Below, piece by piece: positions 52,601-59,895 of a stretch of DNA of 64,000 bases. Both the position numbers and the translations under genes were made by a program. The first letter of the stretch is position 1, and every line of letters starts with the position of its first letter. Source of the stretch: Candidatus Obscuribacterales bacterium (GTDB taxonomy: Bacteria; Cyanobacteriota; Vampirovibrionia; Obscuribacterales; Obscuribacteraceae). Where the stretch lies: contig JACKCM010000005.1 in assembly GCA_020634035.1 (NCBI GenBank), positions 62,001 to 126,000 on the forward strand, read 5' to 3'. The notes under the pieces are model-generated. The model ran no database searches. It was given only the letters and a program-made list of their open reading frames with translations, and was not told the DNA's origin.

Positions 52601-55600
52601 CGGCCGTGTCGGACGTATGGAGTTCGCTGAAGACGTCCTTGCCTATCAGGGGCTTGCTCAACAAGAAGATTCCCAGGAAAGACGCGATTATATGGCGCTG
52701 GGTATGCTCGATAAGTACGGAATGGAAGCGATCAGAGAAAACGCTCCGGCTGTCTGGAAGGATCTCAACAATGGTGGCTTGACCAGGTTGAAAGAGAAAG
52801 GGCTGGTTCAGTCCGATCAGTTGCCTTCTTTTTCCGGCAGTTCTCTTGATCAGCAGCAGCAGGCGTTCGCTATGCTGCGCAACCTGTCTCGTGCTGAAAC
52901 CGGCAATCTCGATTTGCCGATGAGACGAAAAGAGGCATTGAAGATAGTCGACAGTGATCCGGCTCTGGGCAAAGCCTATGAGACTATGGCCGAATTCTCG
53001 CAAGATTTCGCTGCTTTTCAAAGGCTTTTCGAAGCGGGTCAGCAAGGTACTAAATACGAAGACTATGTCGACCTTGTGAGAGAGAACGCTAAAAACTTGC
53101 AGGATACTCTCGGCAAAGTCACTCCCGAAGACATTGAAGGCATGCGTCGCACCCTCGATGGTCTGGAGCAGTCTATTCATGAAGGCGGTGACCCGGCGAC
53201 CCAGGCAGCTCTGCAGCTAAGGCGCGAGTCGCTCGAAGCTATGCTGGGCATACTCGATCCGGACTCGGAGCAGAATCAAAATATCAATAAGCTTCTCGAC
53301 CAGGCCCAGAGTCGTGATTTTAATGAGGACACCCTGGGCAACTGGTTCAAAGAGAATGGACCGGTGATAGCGGTGGCTGCCGCGGCAGTGGCAGCGACAG
53401 TGGCCTCCATGGGCACCGCCGCCCCTGCACTGGCGGTGGTGCTTGCTTCATCGGCGGTGGCGCTGGCAGCTACCCAGGGGACTAAAGAGGTGCTTTATCT
53501 GGTCAATCATCATATTGGTGATACAGGGCTGGGCAATTTGAACGATCGGTCCTATTATGGCGCCTGGACAGCCAATCACTGGGACACCTTCGGAGAGCTG
53601 TTCACCTCGGAAAATGGCTGGGCAGGTAAGTCAGAAGCGGCTCAAGAGCTGATGTCTTCTTATCTGTCCGAGGTGGCAGGACCGATGTCGCTCGAATATG
53701 CTCAGAACGTCGTCATGGGTCTTGTCGGTGTGGGTGCTCTGCGTGTGGGTTCGGCCGGTTTCAGGGGCTTGTCGCCGCAGTGGGTCAAATCCCTGGTCGC
53801 CAATCCGAGATCCGCTGCTATGCTCAAACAGCTGGCAAATTCCGAGAGCACCGCGGGCAAGTCCTTCGCGCAGCAATGGATGGCACTCGGCAGAGAGACC
53901 GGCCAGGAGATAGTCGAGGAAGTCGGAGAAGAAGGCTTTCAGACGGTGGCATCGAGAGCCCTGGAGCAATCGGGCGTGTCCGGACCCCTGGGCAACATGC
54001 TGCTGATCGCCACCATGTCTATCGGCCGGGCAAGAGGCCAGTCGGTAATTGCCAGGTACAGAGGTGGTGGCAATGTGGACCTGGACACAAGCACCACCCA
54101 CAATGTGGTCGCAGATCTTGAAAACACCGGTCACCTGGTAAGGAACAACGGCGACGGTACCTATACTGTATCTGCGTACAACGATCCTAACAGTGCGATG
54201 ACTATAAGGGCAGTTGAACAGAACGCCGCTGTCGACCATGACACATCCGTTGAAAGCGGTGGACGTCCTGCCTCTGATGTCGAATTTGACGCCACCCCCG
54301 ATGCATCCGGCGATCTTGCCGACACCTCGGCCGGTGCCAGACGTCATTCGCCGGACGCACCGGTCGGACCCTCTACCGAAATTGATACCAGAATCAGAAA
54401 CCTTGCCAACGAACTGGATGCGGTGGCGCCAGGTAGTGAAGCGGCGACAAGAATCGAGCGGCAGATCCACGACAGCCTTATGGACCAGGCAAGGGACTAT
54501 GCTCGCCGCATGGGTCTGGTGACCAGAAACGCCGATGGCGAGATCACGGGCTACATACTGGACCCCGCCAAAATAGAGCTGGTGCGTGGCGATGTCGATA
54601 GCAGTCATGGTCAGGACGACGTTATCAGAATCAACATAGATAGAGGCAACCCGACCGCCGATCTCTTCCACGAAATGAAGCATCGTTCAGAGGTGCTTGA
54701 GCGGACCTCCATAGCGATGGCGGATCCTGCCGCTTATAATCAGCGTATTCAACAGGATGTCTTCGGCGAGCTAGAGCAGGGAGGCAACAGGCGTCTGGCA
54801 ATGCGGGACGGCGAGGTAACCGTGGTCGACCGCACGGAGCTTTCGACTAAAGAGCAAAAACAGCAACTTGCCGGATTGCTGCGACAATTTGCCGCCGAGC
54901 ATGACACCATAGACGCTGCATCCGCCGCTGATTTAGAAAGCTGGCTTGCTAACAATGACGGCGCTTCTTACTTTGCACAGCAAGGCATAGATCAGGCATC
55001 CCTGGCTTCTTTGATGAAGCAAGAGATAGAAAGCTACAGGATAATCCGGGACCAGTCTATTTTGCCCTCGGCAGTAGTAGAGCAAGATCTGGCTCTATCA
55101 GGCTTCCTTGAAAGTCGAGGTGGCTCTTACGCGCGCAGAGCAGAGAACGGACAGCCGATCTCAAATGATCCGGAGTTGCACAAACTGACCAGAGGAGTCA
55201 CCGAAGAGACTCTGGGAATCGCCGGGGACCCGGCCGGATATCATGCCTTCTCTCCTTCCGAGCGTCGGGCAGAGTCAGCCGAGCTAGCCAGAGACATGGG
55301 GCTTTTGCTCGATCAAAATGCAGACGCCAGCATCGACAGCGAGAAGAATGTAATGCGCTTGCATCAGGTCAGCCTCGCTCTCAACACTGCCCTGGGCAAG
55401 CACAGAGCGCAAACAGATCCTGCCTCGAGAGACGCCCTCTGGCAACAGGCTCAGGGTGCAGCGAATGACCTTGTCGATATGCTGCCGCAGAGCGAACTGG
55501 GGAGAGACATCAGCCGCAGGCTGGTTGATATGGGTCTGGTAGATAACGCCAACCTGCCACCTGGTCTGCGTGTGACCGGAGACGGAGTCGAAACTAATGG

Positions 55601-57635
55601 CGATATCAGTACCGGCTCCGGTGCTGATACCCCTGATTATGACGGTGATAATCGGCGCAGAAGTACCCAGAACAATCCGCTTGAATCGGTGCGAATCACT
55701 GGTAGAACAGATCAAGTCGTTCGAGATTTGGCATCAACGAATGCCACCGTCAGAGATGCTGCCACTCGGTCGGAGATTGGACGACTTATGGCCCTGCCCA
55801 ATCCTACCGCTGCTGATGTTGGTGAGCTTCATCGTATGCGCCGATCTTTGTTTGATAGCATGAGAGCTGACCAAGTAGAGAGCCGAGAGCTAACTGCTCT
55901 CTATGATAGGCAGGAGGCGGGTCAGAAATTGACAGAAGCAGAATCTGCCAGAATGGCTGAGCTTGAACCTCGATTTGGAGAGGTTAATGGCAGAATTCGT
56001 CAAAATATCGAATTCACAATCAGCATGTTGCGCGCAGAAGCGGAGGTTGCCCGCGGCGGATCTTCCTCGAAAGGGGGAGATTCCACTGAAGGAATGATTC
56101 TGCACCTCTTCGAAAAGGAACTGGACACACCTCAGGCGATTTTCAATGGCAGGACACCCAGAGAAAAGGGCTATGAAATCGTTCCGCTTGTTAAATCAAG
56201 CGCCATGGACGATGCCGGTGCCGACTTTATCCTGGTCAATAAATATTCCGGTGAGTTCATGTTTATTGATCCGACCCAGAAATCTATCCATAGTCCTAAG
56301 AAAGCGAGATTGCCGGAGCTTAGAAAGCAGGGGATCATCTCTTCTGATCCTCGTGACCCGAAATATACCCTGGGCAATGATGCCGACCTGGGCTCCCTGG
56401 AGTACAAAGCTCGAAGAGAGGATGACATCAGAAGACAGATTCGGGGGATTCTTGCCCAGGCAAAAGATGGTTCTCCTCTTAACATAGCCGAAATGTTCGT
56501 GCCTCCATCCACAGAAGTCGCTCGATCTAGAGCATCCATGGATAACGATGAGCGTTTCGCCATGATCGGAGGTTTGCCACCTCAGATGCAGGCTCTGGAG
56601 ATAAGAGCATGGCGAGCTGAGTTAATGGAACGGAAGCAGGGTCTAACAGATATGGTAGATTTGGCTAAGGAAAAAGTCAGGAAGTTGCGAAAGGATGCGC
56701 GAACTCAAGACCCTGAGGAGGCTGCAAGATCTAATAAACATGCGCAGCTGCTCGAAAAATGGTATCAACACACCGATAACAGTACCAGGCAACCTGGTTC
56801 GCCAATGTACTATATCAATTCAACTCTTGCTGAATTAGACGTCGCGGAGCAGAGGATGTCTGGATCGGTCAGACCTTCGACGAGTGTTCCCCAGCCTGGT
56901 AGGCAGGCTGGGACCGACGCCAGACCAGAACTTCGAACTAGAAGGCGTTCGTCACCTAACCCGCTAGAAGGAAATCTGGCTAATGGTGAAACAAATTCTG
57001 CAGGAGGCGAGGCGGACTCTTTAGCAGAAGTACCTAAACGAGAACTTTCCCCCGAGGACCTTTTGCGATTACGCAAAAACTTATATTCAACTCTGGTTAC
57101 TGAACATGGCTGGCCTAAGGAGGTAGCAAAAAAATATGCTAAGGCTCTGGATGGCGACCAGGTTGTAGATAGCCTTGATGGACTGCTGAGTGAAGACGGA
57201 CCGAAAACGGTTTTCTTTGGTACCGATGGTCCGTTTGATCCTAGTCGCTTTGATTCTCTTGATGAAGTCAGCAACGCGGCAACGGCGCTCTACATGCATG
57301 CACAATACCAGGATGGATATGTAAACGTAGTAGATGGAATTCCGCCCGGTTCAACTTATTCTCGTATGGGACAGGGTGACAATGCTTTCTATGAACAGAG
57401 TTATGGGCTTGATCAGCAGAAGTTGAACGATAGTACCTTTGTTTATAGTGTACCTAAAGAAATTTTCGAAGATATTCTTACCACCCATTGCAAAGAGGAT
57501 ATTGTTACTCTCACAGATCCCGACACCGGTTTCCAGTTCCAGAGTATTCGACCAGGCCGTGAAGTAGTGGTTGGTCAAAAGATAGTCGCTGAGTTGCAAC
57601 GTCGCAAAATCAGACCAGTCGAGCGGAATGATTAG
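49617..57635 (+). CDS. Giant multidomain protein (~2672 residues) with hydrophobic midsection and HExxH motif
   Basis: Start ATG 49617; an in-frame TTG at 49581 is less likely. Residues 1-100 are disordered. Residues ~130-420 are YD/WG-like short strands (DGSYRFEFDPPGDD; EGDRWTGSDDQIVTQKQYED). Residues ~700-1240 are largely helical. Residues ~1250-1290 are strongly hydrophobic (VIAVAAAAVAATVASMGTAA, then PALAVVLASSAVALAATQ), likely a membrane or pore segment. Residues 1685-1689 are HEMKH (HExxH metallopeptidase motif, in LFHEMKHRSEVLERTS). Near ~2196-2230, DDAGADFILVNKYSGEFMFI followed by DPTQKS resembles a PD-(D/E)xK nuclease core. The C-terminal ~190 residues are unknown. No signal peptide. 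The layout (repeats, hydrophobic part, variable enzymatic end) recalls polymorphic toxins, but this is inference. Followed by two probably cotranscribed genes. Confidence 0.75.
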   Translation: MPAKPPEKNPETNADNNQSASESLDIRESQSERLSAAAETQVGTAERSSVKEADERDSVQNNLPEATEAEEVRDALQNLFDRAKQAEGPADASGNGKGQEAAKPPGNIHGYDSHLGDISGRELNLPQFGRVLISEAKSGSGSKTEFKELDNAPKLDGRTIEAITYRPGQDTLVKFADAKEPESISTSPPEELFQFKNGDTSVIVRSDGSKVVGPTTIYHPQDAEGRLKTERKDGYSETSFKDGSYRFEFDPPGDDRLKSATVSPDGSFKAEYQREDGTFAISETATRRTETLTKGSGDFETVRTDLETGRQQLSGAEQGRRYEGDRWTGSDDQIVTQKQYEDGAVVTSFEGRPHASGADEIVFKDGKLTFIKDGKEFEPENQSDIVHSVQMRDGSQRVVRADGALDAAPASEPVAEAIAEPVVDPISEPAAVPYLTVGNELSSFSESEYDRRSVVSEDMMNELLISGRDNEEARDILEDLSSPPGFYQAGDPLLDAVKFINENMPEFGEKLEQAAITSYQTQSHDALLDVVGEAARSDPQFEQRLRYHIGQSLQSRRTEDQRTGVELLMTMSDRWTAGDMVTALEYMRPDQIMDFKTAVSNAPQDVRTAFHRSLINQDSGAVQDPGLSLFGAQPQIDFRQRIDVRDTTPRLSIDGFSGFNDMSVPPLSERAKARLAFMNQSPDSFDPFRTQSLLRSREDSTGFQFPPAGGRMGGSGLNQLLIDNLNLSRQQQQQARDTFSQAWPDERRPYSLSVGALSDSRSHEAHDTRYLSATLDSHIRDSRETISVEQLFVNNWGIDPASDNFSEKMAKAVEKYGADTLLKVDQRLQLYNALNPELRQELTGSTEPLEPSQIAGMILNEKLGKKGLQGSFLLDNPPLEQKLAQKLRESTESLRTERQELRQETGEFEEALTILEEYTKDGVGAGAMLDHGIDKLLDLLTYASVSPLPITGRSLSDLRTSGLERWEQRQEQLVEDFVTNDQEALAKVKSVADLGGRVGRMEFAEDVLAYQGLAQQEDSQERRDYMALGMLDKYGMEAIRENAPAVWKDLNNGGLTRLKEKGLVQSDQLPSFSGSSLDQQQQAFAMLRNLSRAETGNLDLPMRRKEALKIVDSDPALGKAYETMAEFSQDFAAFQRLFEAGQQGTKYEDYVDLVRENAKNLQDTLGKVTPEDIEGMRRTLDGLEQSIHEGGDPATQAALQLRRESLEAMLGILDPDSEQNQNINKLLDQAQSRDFNEDTLGNWFKENGPVIAVAAAAVAATVASMGTAAPALAVVLASSAVALAATQGTKEVLYLVNHHIGDTGLGNLNDRSYYGAWTANHWDTFGELFTSENGWAGKSEAAQELMSSYLSEVAGPMSLEYAQNVVMGLVGVGALRVGSAGFRGLSPQWVKSLVANPRSAAMLKQLANSESTAGKSFAQQWMALGRETGQEIVEEVGEEGFQTVASRALEQSGVSGPLGNMLLIATMSIGRARGQSVIARYRGGGNVDLDTSTTHNVVADLENTGHLVRNNGDGTYTVSAYNDPNSAMTIRAVEQNAAVDHDTSVESGGRPASDVEFDATPDASGDLADTSAGARRHSPDAPVGPSTEIDTRIRNLANELDAVAPGSEAATRIERQIHDSLMDQARDYARRMGLVTRNADGEITGYILDPAKIELVRGDVDSSHGQDDVIRINIDRGNPTADLFHEMKHRSEVLERTSIAMADPAAYNQRIQQDVFGELEQGGNRRLAMRDGEVTVVDRTELSTKEQKQQLAGLLRQFAAEHDTIDAASAADLESWLANNDGASYFAQQGIDQASLASLMKQEIESYRIIRDQSILPSAVVEQDLALSGFLESRGGSYARRAENGQPISNDPELHKLTRGVTEETLGIAGDPAGYHAFSPSERRAESAELARDMGLLLDQNADASIDSEKNVMRLHQVSLALNTALGKHRAQTDPASRDALWQQAQGAANDLVDMLPQSELGRDISRRLVDMGLVDNANLPPGLRVTGDGVETNGDISTGSGADTPDYDGDNRRRSTQNNPLESVRITGRTDQVVRDLASTNATVRDAATRSEIGRLMALPNPTAADVGELHRMRRSLFDSMRADQVESRELTALYDRQEAGQKLTEAESARMAELEPRFGEVNGRIRQNIEFTISMLRAEAEVARGGSSSKGGDSTEGMILHLFEKELDTPQAIFNGRTPREKGYEIVPLVKSSAMDDAGADFILVNKYSGEFMFIDPTQKSIHSPKKARLPELRKQGIISSDPRDPKYTLGNDADLGSLEYKARREDDIRRQIRGILAQAKDGSPLNIAEMFVPPSTEVARSRASMDNDERFAMIGGLPPQMQALEIRAWRAELMERKQGLTDMVDLAKEKVRKLRKDARTQDPEEAARSNKHAQLLEKWYQHTDNSTRQPGSPMYYINSTLAELDVAEQRMSGSVRPSTSVPQPGRQAGTDARPELRTRRRSSPNPLEGNLANGETNSAGGEADSLAEVPKRELSPEDLLRLRKNLYSTLVTEHGWPKEVAKKYAKALDGDQVVDSLDGLLSEDGPKTVFFGTDGPFDPSRFDSLDEVSNAATALYMHAQYQDGYVNVVDGIPPGSTYSRMGQGDNAFYEQSYGLDQQKLNDSTFVYSVPKEIFEDILTTHCKEDIVTLTDPDTGFQFQSIRPGREVVVGQKIVAELQRRKIRPVERND

Positions 57636-57652
57636 AGTTAGTCATAATCAGG

Positions 57653-57679
57653 TGGAAGTGCTTATATTGGTAACTTCCA
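57653..57679 (+). terminator. Hairpin after the giant gene
   Basis: TGGAAGT (57653-57659) and ACTTCCA (57673-57679), a perfect 7-bp stem with a 13-base loop, 18 bases past the stop. There is no T-run behind it, so it may be a processing or attenuation hairpin rather than a true terminator. Confidence 0.35.
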
Positions 57680-57748
57680 TAGCTTCCTCCGGGCGCTGTT
57701 CGGACCTGGCGAATCTAAAGCTAGAAAGCAGCGCTGGCTCAGCAAAAC

Positions 57749-58795
57749 ATGGCAGAATTTACCGGCTATCTTGAGCAGATGACCACGGAATTGCAAGCCG
57801 GTAAGCTGAGCGAGTCGAGGTTCGAGGACGCTCTGTCACTAATGGAAATCAGTCTGAATCCAAGCTTTGGCGGCAGGCACCTTGCAGAGCTACGGACCAG
57901 CTTCGCCGGCGAAACAGTTGATCTGGGATTGCTCTCGGGTGTACCCAAGGTTGCTCAATCCGGAAACGCCAGGGATACTGTCAGCTTTGGCGATGTGCCT
58001 GGCTGGAAGATAAAAATGGAGAACGGTCAGCCGGTGATGCAGGATGGTCAACTGGTTATCCAGCATGATGGCACCATGATTGTGAAGACTGCGAACCTCG
58101 ACTCGATTGAGGTTCCGTACGATACCGCAGGCACAGACTCTTACGGCAACACGACCATCAAGCTGGATGTCGGCTCTCAGCCCATAGAGGCTAATATTCC
58201 TGAAGAAGGCGCGCTCTTGAGTTTACTGCACGAAAAAGCAGGTGGCCGTGATACCTGTAGTGCTTGCATAAGTTCTTACCTGCTGGCCGCTTCCCACCCG
58301 GAGGGCATAGGCGCACTGATTGCCAGCGGTGATGTTCAGACTCCCCTCGACTTGCAGGTCAACGTTATTGGTAAGGTTGGAGGCGATGGGGCAAATGTAA
58401 ATCACACCGACCTTTTCTCAAAAGTGTCAACAGTTACCGACATGGTACTTTTTGATATTCCCGCCACCTCCCTTAATCGAGAGATGATTTCGGGTTGGGC
58501 GAAAGGAAATCTCACTCTTGCAATGCTCGCCTCGAAGGGACCGGCTGTCTATGTCGCTACTGACCCCTACAGAGCCAGTGTAGCCGACAATAAGTCCGCC
58601 GCCATGGATAGCCATACTTACATCATTGCCGTTGATGCGCAGGGCAACTCTCGCATTATAGATCCTTATGTGGGATCGATCAGCGATTTCAGTCAGAGAA
58701 AGGTTAAAAGTCTATCCCAACTGACTGGCGATTCGCTTCAGCATGTCATGCAGAACCTTGGTTTGCTGGAAGCAGATTCTGCCAGTGGCAACTAA
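57749..58795 (+). CDS. Papain-like cysteine-protease-fold protein
   Basis: 348 residues, no signal peptide. Candidate catalytic residues in papain order are Cys170 or Cys173 in RDTCSACISSYLLAA at the start of a helix, His289 in AAMDSHTYIIAVD and Asp305 in RIIDPYVG. The central region (GVPKVAQSG; MENGQPVMQDGQLV) holds short strands. It is 114 bases from the giant gene's stop and 18 bases before the SGNH gene, so it sits in one probable operon. It might process or accompany the giant protein. It does not resemble a typical immunity protein. The papain assignment is by residue order only. Confidence 0.7.
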   Translation: MAEFTGYLEQMTTELQAGKLSESRFEDALSLMEISLNPSFGGRHLAELRTSFAGETVDLGLLSGVPKVAQSGNARDTVSFGDVPGWKIKMENGQPVMQDGQLVIQHDGTMIVKTANLDSIEVPYDTAGTDSYGNTTIKLDVGSQPIEANIPEEGALLSLLHEKAGGRDTCSACISSYLLAASHPEGIGALIASGDVQTPLDLQVNVIGKVGGDGANVNHTDLFSKVSTVTDMVLFDIPATSLNREMISGWAKGNLTLAMLASKGPAVYVATDPYRASVADNKSAAMDSHTYIIAVDAQGNSRIIDPYVGSISDFSQRKVKSLSQLTGDSLQHVMQNLGLLEADSASGN

Positions 58796-58813
58796 CCTTA
58801 GTTGACTTGATAA

Positions 58814-59548
58814 ATGGATAACTTTACCGCTTATCTTAGTGTTGGTGATTCGATGAGCATCGATGCTTATCCGTTTTTTGAACTGTCTAAAAACAATCTG
58901 GATGTTCCCCAGGCTGTCGGTGCTGCGTCATTGTTGTATCAGAATGTGCCGGAGATTTGGCCGGAGTTCGAAGGACGGGATCTCAAAAGTCTATTCCCCG
59001 ATTTGTTTTTTAAGTGTGTCGCCATGGATGGTGCCACTACTCATGACTTCATTTCCGGCGAGTACCTGGAGTCTTTTGAGATATATAAGGATAAGGCGGT
59101 GCTTGTAACCTTGACACTGTCGGGCAACGACTTGCTTCGAATGATGAATCGTCAACAGAGCGCAGTTGAGCAAGAACAAGAGATAGAGCAGATCTGGCAA
59201 CGATATGAACAGGTTGTTTCTCTTATAATCGCGACGTTTCCGAAGGCGAGAATGGTTTTGACGACTATTTATGACCCTACCGATGGTAGTGGAGAGTTGC
59301 CCGGTTATCCGAAGTTTACTGAGCATCTAGAGTCGTTTTCGAAGACCAATGATTTCATAAGAGACTTCGCTGCTAAATCTGAGTTTGCGTTGGCTGACGT
59401 TCACAAGCATTTTCTCGGTCATGGGCTGTCTGCAGAGAAAGACCAGCGCTGGTACTGGGAGCCCAATCCGATAGAGCCCTCCGCCCGTGGTGCCAGTGAG
59501 ATAAGGCGTTTATGGCTGGAGGCTCTGGGTCAATCATACGCCAGCTGA
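58814..59548 (+). CDS. SGNH/GDSL-hydrolase-like protein
   Basis: 244 residues, no signal peptide. Block I is YLSVGDSMSIDAYP (G-D-S nucleophile motif), block II Gly in DGATTHDFISG, block III Asn in TLTLSGNDLLRMM. The C-terminal block reads PNPIEPSARGASEIRRLW where active enzymes have D-x-x-H-P-S/N-x-x-G; the usual catalytic His is replaced by Glu. It may be inactive or use a different His (an HKHFLGHG segment precedes it). An esterase role, perhaps on acylated glycans or lipids, is only possible. Starts 18 bases after the papain-like gene. Confidence 0.8.
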   Translation: MDNFTAYLSVGDSMSIDAYPFFELSKNNLDVPQAVGAASLLYQNVPEIWPEFEGRDLKSLFPDLFFKCVAMDGATTHDFISGEYLESFEIYKDKAVLVTLTLSGNDLLRMMNRQQSAVEQEQEIEQIWQRYEQVVSLIIATFPKARMVLTTIYDPTDGSGELPGYPKFTEHLESFSKTNDFIRDFAAKSEFALADVHKHFLGHGLSAEKDQRWYWEPNPIEPSARGASEIRRLWLEALGQSYAS

Positions 59549-59895
59549 AGCTCTACTGAAATCACCGCATCCTGGTTGGTGAGGGCTATGAGGCGGCGGG
59601 AGATAAGCTTTTTCTTCTCCATATAATGCGTCCGCTTCTCAAGTCCGAGTATTGAATGACTTGGGACATACTCTTTCGTCTTTGAACGAATTGGAGCCAT
59701 ATTGAACAATTTGGAGCCATCGGTATCTGGATTGTCCAAGGCCTATCCAGTAAGTTAGACAATTTCTAACATACTGGTGAGATTATGACCAAGCTCGTAT
59801 GGTGGTACCGCTTTGAGAGTACTCAGCGGACTGGAATCCTTACATCTGTCAGGTTTAAGCTGAACTGAGGATCTGTATAAATTGGCGGTATTCTC
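59549..59895. other. 347-base gene-poor stretch with tandem repeats
   Basis: Holds the two 20-base repeats at 59681-59720. A minus-strand frame of 69 codons (59530-59739) runs through it with charged middle sequence (LGLEKRTHYMEKKKLISRRL) but overlaps the repeats and has no ribosome site, so I do not call it a gene. No promoter or terminator is clear. Confidence 0.4.
59681..59720. repeat. Tandem 20-bp direct repeats
   Basis: 59681-59700 and 59701-59720 are contiguous copies matching at 17 of 20 bases (both end TTGGAGCCAT). They could be binding sites or a remnant of a mobile-element end. No transposase is adjacent. Confidence 0.7.

Noticed and set aside
52452..53180. 242-codon minus-strand frame inside the giant gene
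   Set aside because: Antisense of the helical middle of the giant protein, with no domain pattern.
53631..54683. 350-codon minus-strand frame inside the giant gene
   Set aside because: It is antisense to a continuous plus-strand reading frame carrying the HExxH motif; composition (many His, Arg, Ser) is typical of shadow translation.
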